This document shows, in pieces, positions 8,195 to 15,945 of a stretch of 35,352 nt of DNA. The stretch is from Haloglomus irregulare (GTDB lineage Archaea > Halobacteriota > Halobacteria > Halobacteriales > Haloarculaceae). The number at the start of each line of letters is the position of its first letter. The stretch's first letter is position 1. A program made the position numbers and the translations under genes. The stretch covers positions 1 to 35,352 of the forward strand of contig NZ_QMDX01000018.1 of assembly GCF_007421925.1 (NCBI RefSeq), written 5' to 3'. The notes under the pieces are model-generated. The model was not told the DNA's origin, made no database searches, and saw only the letters and a list, made by a program, of their open reading frames with translations.

Positions 8195-8839
8195 CCCGGT
8201 GCCCGTGGGGGCGTCACCGCACTCCCGCCTCACCCGACGATTCCGGACCGCGAGGCCGTTGCTGAATCCGTGCGCTGTACTCGGCAGTCCGGACCTGATG
8301 GCCATCGAACACGGTCCGACCCGTCCGCTGCATACGGAGCGCGAACCGGACGGATGTACGCCCCCGGGCTGAACGGGGCGGAGGGAAGTCACACCACCTG
8401 GCGACCTGACCCGTCACCGGGACGTCCATGCCTTCGTGTGAACCGCCCGGTACGAGTGGGAGACGACAGTCCGGCGCAGCCAGCGGTGTTCAAGCGACGG
8501 GCTCGGTCGCAGTGGCTGACGGCGATCCGTGGCTCGACCGGTTCGCTCGGACCCTCGGATCCGGGTGGCTCGCCGGACGCGTCCCCGGAACGCTCCCACC
8601 GTCGCATCCCTACGCCATCGTCAGTATCGTGTTGTTCAGTACAGGGACGTTCATCTACGGCGTCAGCATCGCAACGTACGGGGGAATCGAGAGCGCTCAC
8701 GGGATGCCTGACAGGCGAGGCGGAAGCGTCGAACCCAACCGCTGAACCTCGCAGGCAGCCTCGGATCTCCGGCTTCCACCGGATCGCCGCCGAATACGGG
8801 GCGCGTGTCGCCGGAACGTCCGCAGACTATCCCCGTGAG
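8195..8839. other. 645-nt gene-poor stretch with a possible membrane-protein relic
   Basis: A plus-strand frame at about 8500-8745 contains a hydrophobic run (YAIVSIVLFSTGTFIYGV, about residues 62-79 of an ORF starting at 8428). It is preceded by the plausible segment DPWLDRFARTLGSGWLAG and ends at 8745. The first part of that ORF looks like noise, so a small one-TM protein or a relic is possible. The repeat copy at 8747-8809 follows. Confidence 0.35.
8747..8809 (+). repeat. Copy 2 of the ~65-bp imperfect dispersed repeat
   Basis: This aligns with 1618-1685 in the same orientation, with small indels. It lies just outside the 67-aa zinc-ribbon gene (8840-9043). Confidence 0.4.
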
Positions 8840-9043
8840 TTACTCCGAGAGATCGGCATACAGCTGCGTCATCCCACACCCTGGACAGAGGAACGCATGG
8901 AGCGGGGTCTGATGGCCGACGCCGAGACGGTCGAGCACACCACCGTCCCTCCCGGTTTCAACGTAGAGGTCTCCGACCCCTTCGGCGGTCACGTTCGTCC
9001 TCTCCATTCGGGCATCACATGCTGGACAATGAGGTTCGCTCAT
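8840..9043 (-). CDS. 67-aa zinc-ribbon protein
   Basis: This 67-residue protein starts at the ATG 9041-9043. The frame is open further upstream, but the residues there are low-complexity and a promoter fits the short form. It has two cysteine pairs, CPAC (C6, C9) and CPGC, at opposite ends. They are joined by a central segment that reads like a beta-rich domain (VGDLYVETGRDGGVLDRLG). The end, AFLCPGCGMTQLYADLSE, is a typical zinc-ribbon close. A TTTATCC element (9072-9078, read on the minus strand) lies about 30 nt upstream, consistent with a leaderless transcript. It is likely a conserved haloarchaeal small zinc protein of unknown function, possibly nucleic-acid or protein binding. Confidence 0.8.
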   Translation of the reverse strand: MSEPHCPACDARMERTNVTAEGVGDLYVETGRDGGVLDRLGVGHQTPLHAFLCPGCGMTQLYADLSE

Positions 9044-9071
9044 CGGTCTCACATCGGGGGTTGTCACCGAC

Positions 9072-9078
9072 GGATAAA
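9072..9078 (-). promoter_or_regulatory. TATA-like element of the 67-aa zinc-ribbon gene
   Basis: TTTATCC on the minus strand, about 30 nt before the ATG, the usual haloarchaeal distance for a leaderless mRNA. Confidence 0.5.
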
Positions 9079-9304
9079 CGAGTGAGGCCACGGCTTCATG
9101 CTCGGAAACACTGATCCCGACACGTCCCCCTGCTGCGCCCCTCCCCTGCATTCGGCACGCTCCTCCGCTCGGTCCGAGCGGGCTTCCGACGGAGCCGTTC
9201 CGCACCGTCAGTTCGATAGCTCGTTGGCGTGTCCCCGCCGCGGTGCCCGTCCCCCCCCGATGAGTTCCCGCGGATGGCCCGCGACCCTGGGACTGGGTGA
9301 CCGC

Positions 9305-10555
9305 TCAGCCCAGGTCCGAGAGCCGCCGGAGCGCGTACGCCATCCGCAGGAGCCCGGCGGCGTCGCCGCGGTCGAAGACGAGTTCGTCCGTCGCGAGGAC
9401 GTGGTCGAGCACGTCCGGCGAGGCGTGGTCGGGGGCGGCGCCGATGCCGGCGTCGTTCTCGGCGGCCCACCGCATCACGCGGAGGTCGGACTTGGAGTCG
9501 CCCATCACCAGCGCGAACGGGTCGTCGACGCCGAGCACGTCCAGCGCGGCCTCGACGCCGACGACCTTGTTCAGCTCCAGCGAGCCGATCTCGGCGGCGT
9601 CGGCCTCGTAGTAGGCCACGTCGATGCGTTCGAACAGCGCCGCGAACGCGTCGGGGACGTCATCGGCGTCCGTGTCCGGCTGCTCGCCGGTCGCCTCGAG
9701 GACACCGCGGATCTCGGGGTCCCCCGCGGCGTAGAACGCCCGGGCGTAGCCCCGTGCCGTCGGGTCGTCGACGTCGTCGAGGACGGTCCCGACGCTCTCC
9801 TCCAGTAGGTCCATGAGGTAGACCAGCCCGCCCTCGATGATGTTGTGGGCCCGCCCGCTCCCGGTCTCGAAGTTGGGCTTGAGCGTGACGTTGAACTCGT
9901 TGCCCTGGAGGTGACAGCCCCGACGCAGCGACTCCGGGGCGTCCGGGAGGACCCGCGACCGGACGCGGCTGAACACCGCCTGGATGTCGTCGCCGAGGTC
10001 CTCGTACAGCAACTGCTTGGTGTCGGCGCCGTGGCCGGGCGTGAACACGCCGGTCCCGGCCTCGTAAACGATGCTCACGTCGCCGGCGTGGACGACGCCG
10101 TTGCCCAACCCCTGGATGAGAAAACCCTTGACGTTCTCCAGGGTCTGGCCCGTGCAGATGACGATGGGCATCCCCTCCTCGTGGAAGCGGGTGAGGAGAT
10201 GCAGCGTCTCGCGTGGGATCTCGTTGTCCGTGTTGCCGGCCGAGCGCAGCGTCTCGTCGACGTCCAGCACGAGCACGTTCACGCCGCGGCCGTATTCGGT
10301 GTAGAGGTCGAGCGCGGTGAACGCCTGCTCCCGGGTCGCCAGTGCGGCCAGCGCGGCGTAGGTCTCGCCGCCCTGGGGGAACGCCTCGCGGATCTCGTCG
10401 CGGCGCTCGTCCAGGTCCTCCCGGGCGTTCTGCCAGTGGTCCAGCGCCACCCGGCTGTCGACCGGCGGGAACAGGTCGACGAACTCCTGGTAGTCCCGCA
10501 GCGTCGCGGTGTCGTACTCGTCGTAGAGCCGATACAGCTGGTCGTAACGCTCCAT
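9305..10555 (-). CDS. HAD-superfamily hydrolase (Cof-like phosphatase)
   Basis: This 416-residue acidic protein starts at the ATG 10553-10555. The frame is open further upstream only because the opposite strand codes for another gene. After a helical N-terminal region of about 90 residues comes HAD motif I, LVLDVDETLR (D98, D100). Motif II is the threonine in IVICTGQT. The C-terminal motif IV is MGDSKSDLRVM. The conserved lysine may be that in LELNKVVG. This is the layout of a Cof-type HAD with a large insertion, a phosphatase of small molecules in the cytosol. The long N-terminal helical extension seems typical of a haloarchaeal branch. It is divergent from the crotonase gene, about 100 nt apart. 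Substrate unknown. Confidence 0.85.
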   Translation of the reverse strand: MERYDQLYRLYDEYDTATLRDYQEFVDLFPPVDSRVALDHWQNAREDLDERRDEIREAFPQGGETYAALAALATREQAFTALDLYTEYGRGVNVLVLDVDETLRSAGNTDNEIPRETLHLLTRFHEEGMPIVICTGQTLENVKGFLIQGLGNGVVHAGDVSIVYEAGTGVFTPGHGADTKQLLYEDLGDDIQAVFSRVRSRVLPDAPESLRRGCHLQGNEFNVTLKPNFETGSGRAHNIIEGGLVYLMDLLEESVGTVLDDVDDPTARGYARAFYAAGDPEIRGVLEATGEQPDTDADDVPDAFAALFERIDVAYYEADAAEIGSLELNKVVGVEAALDVLGVDDPFALVMGDSKSDLRVMRWAAENDAGIGAAPDHASPDVLDHVLATDELVFDRGDAAGLLRMAYALRRLSDLG

Positions 10556-10657
10556 GCCGAGCCCGACGGTGCCCAGTCCCTTTACTCCGCGCCCGGAACC
10601 CACCCCGGGTTGCACACCGCGGCCAAGGCCTTTCTCGCCGCGCCACCACCGGCCGCT

Positions 10658-11389
10658 ATGCTCCGCTACGACCTGCGGGACACTGTCGCCCACGTCACGC
10701 TCGACCGGCCCGAGAAGAAGAACGCGCTCACGATGGACGGGCTGGACGCGCTGGCCGCGGCGTTCGACCGGGCCGAGCGGGAGGCCCGCGTTCTCGTCCT
10801 CCACGGCGCGGGCGACGCGTTCTGCGCCGGGGACGACATCGCCTCGCTCGCGACGCTGGGGGACGGGACCGACCCGGAGGCGCTGGCGACGCGGCTGTAC
10901 GAGGCGCTGTTCGGCGCCGAACGGCTCTCGATTCCCGTCGTCGCGGCCGTCGACGGCATCGCCTACGGCGGCGGGTTCGAACTCGTCGCGGCCGCCGACC
11001 TCGCGGTCGCCACCGAGGGGTCGACGTTCGCGCTCCCGGAGACGCGCATCGGCGCCTACCCGCCGTACGCCGTCGCGCGAGCCGCGGAGACCTGCGGTAA
11101 GAAGCGCCTGCTGGAGCTCGTCCTGACCGGGGAGCCGGTCGAGGCCGGGACGGCGCTGGACTGGGGCCTGCTCAACCGCGTCGTCCCCGCCGGGGAGCTG
11201 GACCGAGCGGTCGCCACCTACGTCGACGCCATCCACGAGTCACCCGCCCCGGCGGTCGCCCTCGCCAAACGCTACGTCCACGCCGCGACCGCGGCTGCCG
11301 GGGAGCGCGAGCGCGTCGTCGAGGGGTTCGACACCATCGCCGAGGAGCCGGCGTGTCTCGACGCGGCCCGGGCGTTCCTGGCGGAGTGA
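10658..11389 (+). CDS. Enoyl-CoA hydratase/isomerase (crotonase) family protein
   Basis: This 243-residue single-domain crotonase is the normal length for the family. I chose the ATG at 10658 because the protein then starts MLRYDLRDTVAHVTLDRP, the usual first strand. The oxyanion-hole motifs are FCAGDD (residues 55-60) and YGGGFEL (103-109). Both acidic residues used by hydratases are present: E108 in GGGFEL and E128 in LPETRIG. It therefore probably hydrates a 2-enoyl-CoA in fatty-acid or aromatic acid breakdown in the cytosol, though related isomerases or hydrolases cannot be excluded. There is no other acyl-CoA gene in the window. It is divergent from the HAD gene. Confidence 0.88.
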   Translation: MLRYDLRDTVAHVTLDRPEKKNALTMDGLDALAAAFDRAEREARVLVLHGAGDAFCAGDDIASLATLGDGTDPEALATRLYEALFGAERLSIPVVAAVDGIAYGGGFELVAAADLAVATEGSTFALPETRIGAYPPYAVARAAETCGKKRLLELVLTGEPVEAGTALDWGLLNRVVPAGELDRAVATYVDAIHESPAPAVALAKRYVHAATAAAGERERVVEGFDTIAEEPACLDAARAFLAE

Positions 11390-11671
11390 ATGCTCGCGTC
11401 CGGATGCGGGGACGCCCTGTCCAAGCCGGATATCGCCGTGGCTCCGTTGCCCGTTCGGTCGGCAACCGCTCCGTGCGGCCGCCCCGATGACGGGGCGCGT
11501 CCGCCGGGAGTGGGAGAGCGACCGGGGCAGCTCGCCGCCACTGACCTCGAGGGCGACCCCGCTGCTCCCATCCGGGTCGTCGTGGGTATGCCCCTTGCCG
11601 ACGGGGCGGCTCCCGTCCCGGTACGCGCTGTACCGTGCGATGTCGGCGACAAGGATCTCACCGTCCGGCGG

Positions 11672-12107
11672 TTATCGCCCCCCGACCCCGGTGAAGACCG
11701 ATAGCGCGTCCATCGGAACGACGGGGAACGACAGATACCAGCCGACACCGCCGGTCACGAGGGCGACCGTCGCCGGCGAGTAGTCGGCGGGGCCCCAGTC
11801 GATACCACTCCGAGGAGAGAGGACCACGAGCACCAGCGGCCACAGGACCAGCGCCACGAGCGTGGCGACGGCGATCGCGTAGCGGCCGGCCGGATAGAGC
11901 AGTGAGGTGTTGCCCGCCGCCTGAACGTCGATCACGTGACCCGCCGAGTACGAGCCCCCAGACGACCGCGGGGAGTGGAACGGTCAGGAGAGACGTGCGT
12001 CGCCAGTCCACGCGCCCCAGTGCCGCGAACAGCTTCCGAAACCGGTCGGCGAGGAGGAACGGCGACCAGCCCCCGGCGATGAACAGGCCGTACAGGAGGA
12101 ACGCCAT
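11672..12107 (-). pseudogene. Small membrane protein broken by a one-base frameshift
   Basis: The minus strand starts MAFLLYGLFIAGGWSPFLLADRF at the ATG 12105-12107 and stays protein-like to VVWGLVLGG. It then becomes a basic nonsense tail. At the same point the next frame takes over, reading HVIDVQAAGNTSLLYPAGR and ending FPVVPMDALSVFTGVGGR before TAA at 11672-11674. The total length is 436 nt, that is 145 codons plus one base. A single inserted base near 11938-11950, in the run CGGCGGGTCACG (minus strand), explains the split. The joined product would be about 144 residues with 4 hydrophobic segments. It is either a recent frameshift pseudogene or a sequencing error. Family not recognised. 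Confidence 0.65.
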
Positions 12108-12383
12108 GACCGTTCGTACCCCAGGGACGGCGGTGACACTGCTCCCGGTGGGCATCACGCTCCATGTTCCCAGCCGACGCTATCCCGCCTGTGTGCCGAG
12201 CCGGCATGGTGACGAGATCGCCCCGCTGCATCGGGACACGGGCTCCCCGTTCGAGCCCTGACCCGATCCAGACGGACGCCTCCCAACAGGGGCCTCGGCG
12301 GCGGTCCTCCGGACCGACGAGTGTGAGCGGCCGAAACGTGTGTCTGGCCGACGTCGTCCGTCGTCGACACGCCCGTACGCCGT

Positions 12384-13160
12384 TCAGCACCGCTCGGCGA
12401 CGATCACGAACGCCCGGCCGTCCTCACCGTCCCCGTCCACGTACGTCCGTGGATGCGTCTCGACCACGCTCAGTCCCGCCTCGGTGAACCACTGCTCGAG
12501 CGCCGCCGGTTCGAAGGCCCGCAGGGTCGTCGTCGTCGACGCCCGGCGCCGTTCGCCCGATGGGGCCGTCATCGTGAACGCCACCCGCCAGTCGAACTCG
12601 CCGCCGCCGGTCGGCCGCTGTTCGTCCGTCTGTGTGAGCTCGTAGCCGTCGACCGTCCGCGACAGGGACCGCTCCCGTGGCCCGTCGAGCGCGCGCCGGT
12701 CGTGAACGGTACCGACGACCCGACCGCCGGGCCGAAGGGTCTCCCGGATATGATCGAGCGCCGCCCGAGTCTCGTCGTCCGGCCGGAGATGCCCGAGCAC
12801 CGCTCCGACGACGACGACCAGATCGACACGCCGGGGCGCGACCCCGCGGGCGTCGGCCCGACAGACGGGGCCGTGCCGGGCGGCCAACCGACACATCGCC
12901 GGGCTGGGGTCCGCGCCGACCGCGAACTCGTACCGCTCCCCGAGCGCGCCGAGGAGGTCGCCGGTCCCACAGCCGAGTTCGAGGACCGTCCCCGCGTCCG
13001 CCGGTGCGTGCTCGCGAACCGTCGCGAGTTGCCCGTCGATCCGACCGCGGGCGGTGTACATGATCCTGTACAGGGGCGCGAGCGTGGTGTAGATGTCCGC
13101 CTCCCCGTCGTCCACGTCGGCCAGTCGGGCGAACGCCGCCGCCGGTGACCCGTCGGTCAT
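12384..13160 (-). CDS. Class I SAM-dependent methyltransferase
   Basis: This 258-residue protein starts at the ATG 13158-13160, which overlaps the amidase stop by 4 nt (ATGA), so translation is probably coupled. Rossmann motif I is VLELGCGTGDLL (residues 59-70). Motif II ends with an acidic residue in VGADPSPAMC. The motif IV region reads VDLVVVVGAVLGHL and the motif post-IV region LRPGGRVVGTV. The N-terminal helix ADIYTTLAPLYRIMY is typical of small-molecule methyltransferases. The second half (ERRRASTTTTLRAFEPAALEQWF, then EAGLSVVET) is the usual sheet that closes this fold. It is the last gene of a three-gene minus-strand operon after a deacetylase-like and an amidase gene. The operon suggests a small-molecule substrate, but the acceptor is unknown. 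Confidence 0.87.
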   Translation of the reverse strand: MTDGSPAAAFARLADVDDGEADIYTTLAPLYRIMYTARGRIDGQLATVREHAPADAGTVLELGCGTGDLLGALGERYEFAVGADPSPAMCRLAARHGPVCRADARGVAPRRVDLVVVVGAVLGHLRPDDETRAALDHIRETLRPGGRVVGTVHDRRALDGPRERSLSRTVDGYELTQTDEQRPTGGGEFDWRVAFTMTAPSGERRRASTTTTLRAFEPAALEQWFTEAGLSVVETHPRTYVDGDGEDGRAFVIVAERC

Positions 13161-14455
13161 ATCGCGGCGACTACCTCCTCGAGCCCCGCACACCGGTCGA
13201 GCAGGTACTCGTCGGCCCCGAACCGGCCGACGATCTGCACCCCGAGCGGGAGTCCGTCGACCGCTCCCGCGGGTAGCGAGACGACCGGCAGTCCCGCGTG
13301 GGTCCAGGGCAGGTTCATCGCCACGTCGCCGGTGCTCTCGAGCCCCTCGGGTGCCGGCCCGGGTGCGGCCGGCGCAAGCCAGCAGTCCGCGCCAGCCGCG
13401 GTCAACCGCTCGGTCAGGCGCTCGCGCAGTGCGACCCGCGAGGCCCGGGCGGTCGCCAGCGCCTCCGTGGACACCCCACGACCGCGCTCGACCAGGTCCA
13501 CCGTGGTCCCGTGGTACGCGTCGGCGTGGGCGGTGTACCAGTCGTGGTGGACGAGCGCGGCCTCCCCCGCAAGCAGCGTCGTGTGCCGGTCGTTGACGGT
13601 CTCGACATCCTCGAGTGCGTCGACCCGGCGCACCCCGTAGCCGGCAGCCTCGAGGGCGTCGACGGCCCGCTCGAACCCCGTCAGGCCCGCCTGCTCGGCC
13701 TGTTCGAGATACGGACCGTCCGGGACGGCCAGGACCGGGTCGTTCGGGGCATCGATGGCCCGCCACTCGTCGCAGCAGACCGACGCCGCGAGCCGCATGT
13801 CGTCGACGGCCGCCGTGAACAGGCCCACGTGGTCGAGCGAGGGCGCGAGCGGCAGGAGACCGTCGGTGAGGATACGGCCGTATGACGGTTTCATCCCGAC
13901 GACGCCACAGAACGCGGCCGGTCGGATCGTCGAGCCGGCGGTCTGTGTCCCCAGCGCGACCGGGACCTCACCGGCGGCGACCGCTGCGGCGCTCCCGCTC
14001 GAGGACCCGCCCGGCGTGTGGGCCGTATCGTGTGGGTTCCGGGTCGGTCCCGGGTGGAAGTACGCGAACTCGGTCGTGACGGTCTTGCCGAGGACGACCG
14101 CACCCGCGGCGCGCAGGCGCTCGATGACGGCCGCCTCGGGGCCGGCCAGTGCCGCCGCCGGCAGACCCGACCCGGCTCCCGTCGGGAGCCCATCGACGCG
14201 GAACACGTCCTTGACACCGACCGGGACACCGTACAGCGGCGGCCGCTCGGGCGGTGGGGCCTCCGGGAGCCGCTCCGCTGCCGATAGCATCCGCTCACGG
14301 CGGCCGCCCTCGGAGACGAACGCCTCGACCTCGGGCTCGACGGTGTCGAGCCGATCGAGCCGGTCCGCGAGTTCCGCCCCGACAGCGCGGTCGCCGTCCC
14401 GGCACCGACGTGCGGTCTCGGCGAGCGAGGTCGGCTGGACGAGCTCCGGCACCAT
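13157..14455 (-). CDS. Amidase-signature family hydrolase
   Basis: This 432-residue protein is typical in length for amidase-signature enzymes. The catalytic Ser-cisSer-Lys triad is visible: K82 in VGVKDVF, cis-Ser S151 in PGGSSSGSAAAVAAG and nucleophile S175 in TQTAGSTIRPA. The last part reads GLPVVSLPAG, then GLPLGVQIVG, as in GatA-like amidases. It is too short and lacks the neighbours expected for GatA of the tRNA amidotransferase, so a free amidase acting on a small amide is more likely. Its ATG follows the TAA of the deacetylase-like gene with no spacer, and its own TGA overlaps the methyltransferase ATG. This arrangement argues for one mRNA and a shared pathway. Confidence 0.88.
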   Translation of the reverse strand: MVPELVQPTSLAETARRCRDGDRAVGAELADRLDRLDTVEPEVEAFVSEGGRRERMLSAAERLPEAPPPERPPLYGVPVGVKDVFRVDGLPTGAGSGLPAAALAGPEAAVIERLRAAGAVVLGKTVTTEFAYFHPGPTRNPHDTAHTPGGSSSGSAAAVAAGEVPVALGTQTAGSTIRPAAFCGVVGMKPSYGRILTDGLLPLAPSLDHVGLFTAAVDDMRLAASVCCDEWRAIDAPNDPVLAVPDGPYLEQAEQAGLTGFERAVDALEAAGYGVRRVDALEDVETVNDRHTTLLAGEAALVHHDWYTAHADAYHGTTVDLVERGRGVSTEALATARASRVALRERLTERLTAAGADCWLAPAAPGPAPEGLESTGDVAMNLPWTHAGLPVVSLPAGAVDGLPLGVQIVGRFGADEYLLDRCAGLEEVVAAI

Positions 14456-15328
14456 TTATCGGTAGTGCTCGATGTAGTGGTCGGCCAGCTCGCCGCCGGT
14501 GGTCAGCCACACGTCGTCGTGGTCGGTGATGTACCCCAGGGCGTCGTCGAGATACTTCCGGCGGAACGGCTGACCGGTCAGGAACGGGTGGAGCGCGAGA
14601 CAGAGCACCTTCCCGTTGCCCGGCTCTGCACCCTCCTCGTAGAGCACGTCGAACTGGTCCCTGATGATCTGCCCGAACTGCGCGGGGGTGTAGCCGAACT
14701 CCAGGAACGCCTCGAAGTCGTTGAGTTCCAGCGAGTACGGCACCGAGAGCAGCTCCCCGTCGGCGACGTCGAACTCGTACGGCTGGTCGTCGTTACACCA
14801 GTCACAGAGGTAGTCGAACCCGAGTTCCGCGAGGATGTCCGGGGTGTTGTAGCTCTCGGCGAGGGCCGGGGCGAGCCAGCCACGGGGGTCGGTCCCAGTC
14901 GCGTCCCCGATGCGGTCGCGGGCGGCCTCGATAACTGCCCGCTCCTCCTCCCGTTCCATCCCGACGTGCAACTGCGAGTTGGACTGCCCGTGGCAGATGA
15001 ACTCGGCGCCGGCCTCGACCAGTCCATCGACCACCGCCGGCTGGCGGTCACAGACCTCGGCGTTCAGCGAGACGGTCGGGGTGATGTCGTGCTCGGCCAG
15101 CACGTCGAGCAGTCGCCAGATCCCGACGCGCGCACCGTAATCCCGCCACCCGTGGTTGAGTACGTCGGGCTGGAACTCGGCGGCATCGGGGTAAATCGCC
15201 GTCGACGGCACGTCGATCTTGAAGTACTCGACGTTCGGGGCCACCCACACGGCGACGTTCACGTCGTTCGGGAGGTCGTACTCCCGCTCCGTCACCGGGG
15301 TGTAGTCGTACCGGGACTGATCACGCAT
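14456..15328 (-). CDS. Polysaccharide deacetylase-fold hydrolase (PuuE-like)
   Basis: This 290-residue protein is built like a carbohydrate-esterase-4 (NodB) domain of the PuuE/allantoinase-like branch. It opens with a strand (VNVAVWVAPNVEYF), continues with a core helix around LLDVLAEHDITPTVSLNAEV, and has FICHGQSNSQ where the metal histidine motif is expected. Its later part has RGWLAPALAESYNTPDIL and LCLALHPFLTGQPFR. The classical TFDDG of peptidoglycan deacetylases is absent, as in PuuE-like members, which act on amide bonds of small ring compounds. It is the first gene of a tight operon with an amidase and a methyltransferase. A TATA-like GCATTAATCG lies about 25-30 nt before the ATG. 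An allantoinase-type role is only one option. Confidence 0.8.
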   Translation of the reverse strand: MRDQSRYDYTPVTEREYDLPNDVNVAVWVAPNVEYFKIDVPSTAIYPDAAEFQPDVLNHGWRDYGARVGIWRLLDVLAEHDITPTVSLNAEVCDRQPAVVDGLVEAGAEFICHGQSNSQLHVGMEREEERAVIEAARDRIGDATGTDPRGWLAPALAESYNTPDILAELGFDYLCDWCNDDQPYEFDVADGELLSVPYSLELNDFEAFLEFGYTPAQFGQIIRDQFDVLYEEGAEPGNGKVLCLALHPFLTGQPFRRKYLDDALGYITDHDDVWLTTGGELADHYIEHYR

Positions 15329-15742
15329 ACCACTACTACGACAGAGCCGCGATTAATGCTTACCCCGGGGCGGACAGGACCGCGGTTTCGCGCCCGTCGT
15401 GTCGCCAGCCGTCCGGCAGCGGTTCTCCGGCGGACCCGTCGCTCGTGCTTCCAGCAGGGGCCCGGGGACGGCACTCGAGGGGGATCGACCGCCGCTGCTA
15501 CCGGGGCAGGCTCCGGACCCACTCGACGCACGACGCCCGCTGCATACGCCCTCCCCACCCAGCACGACTGAACCGACGAGGTCACCTGCGCCTCTTGCCG
15601 CTCGTCGGATTCGAGCCCCGAAGAGGGAGGAGACGGTCATACGTGTTCAGCCCCCGGAGCCGTTGCAGCCGGTACCCCCCGTCCGGAGTTCGGCCCCTTT
15701 GTCGGAAAAGCTATAATGCCGTCACGCCTCTGAATATGACAG
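15329..15742. other. 414-nt divergent promoter region
   Basis: No convincing gene. Near its left end lies a TATA-like GCATTAATCG (minus strand, about 15349-15358) for the deacetylase operon. Near its right end lies GCTATAATG (about 15709-15717), 26-34 nt before the small membrane-protein gene. Confidence 0.5.
15709..15717 (+). promoter_or_regulatory. TATA-like element of the membrane-protein/AAA ATPase operon
   Basis: GCTATAATG ends about 25 nt before the ATG at 15743, a good distance for a leaderless haloarchaeal transcript. No other AT-rich element lies as well placed. Confidence 0.45.
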
Positions 15743-15940
15743 ATGCAGGGGATTCATCCGGCCGACCGACTTCCACTGGTGACTGCCGCTGTCGTGATGG
15801 TGGCGGTCAACGCTGCCGGGTTCTTCATCGGCACGACCATCTATATGTCAATACTGGGCGCCCCGCTTGCGGTGGCGGCCTTCGGGCTCCTCCGGTATCT
15901 CGACGACGGGACGCCATATCCGGCCGCGCTGTCCGGGTGA
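15743..15940 (+). CDS. Small two-TM membrane protein, first gene of the AAA ATPase operon
   Basis: This 65-residue protein has two hydrophobic segments, about residues 12-30 (VTAAVVMVAVNAAGFFIG) and 34-50 (YMSILGAPLAVAAFGLL). It ends in a short charged tail (RYLDDGTPYPAALSG). Its TGA (15938-15940) lies 5 nt before the ATG of the Cdc48-like ATPase, so the two are very likely cotranscribed. It could anchor or be a client of that ATPase. I do not recognise the family. The short length leaves some doubt, but the hydrophobic pattern and operon spacing support a real gene. Confidence 0.6.
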   Translation: MQGIHPADRLPLVTAAVVMVAVNAAGFFIGTTIYMSILGAPLAVAAFGLLRYLDDGTPYPAALSG

Positions 15941-15945
15941 GACGG

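Noticed and set aside
9845-10657. Upstream extension of the crotonase gene frame
   Set aside because: It is antisense to the HAD gene. The ATG at 10658 gives the exact crotonase N-terminus.
10556-11236. Upstream extension of the HAD gene frame
   Set aside because: The extension is antisense to the crotonase gene and lacks the composition of a protein N-terminus. The ATG at 10555 is well placed.
13161-13766. Upstream extension of the methyltransferase frame
   Set aside because: It is an alternate frame within the amidase gene; the ATG at 13160 with the 4-nt overlap is the natural start.
14465-15571. Plus-strand ORF of 368 codons opposite the deacetylase-like gene
   Set aside because: The product is the antisense mirror of the deacetylase-fold protein and has no own motif.
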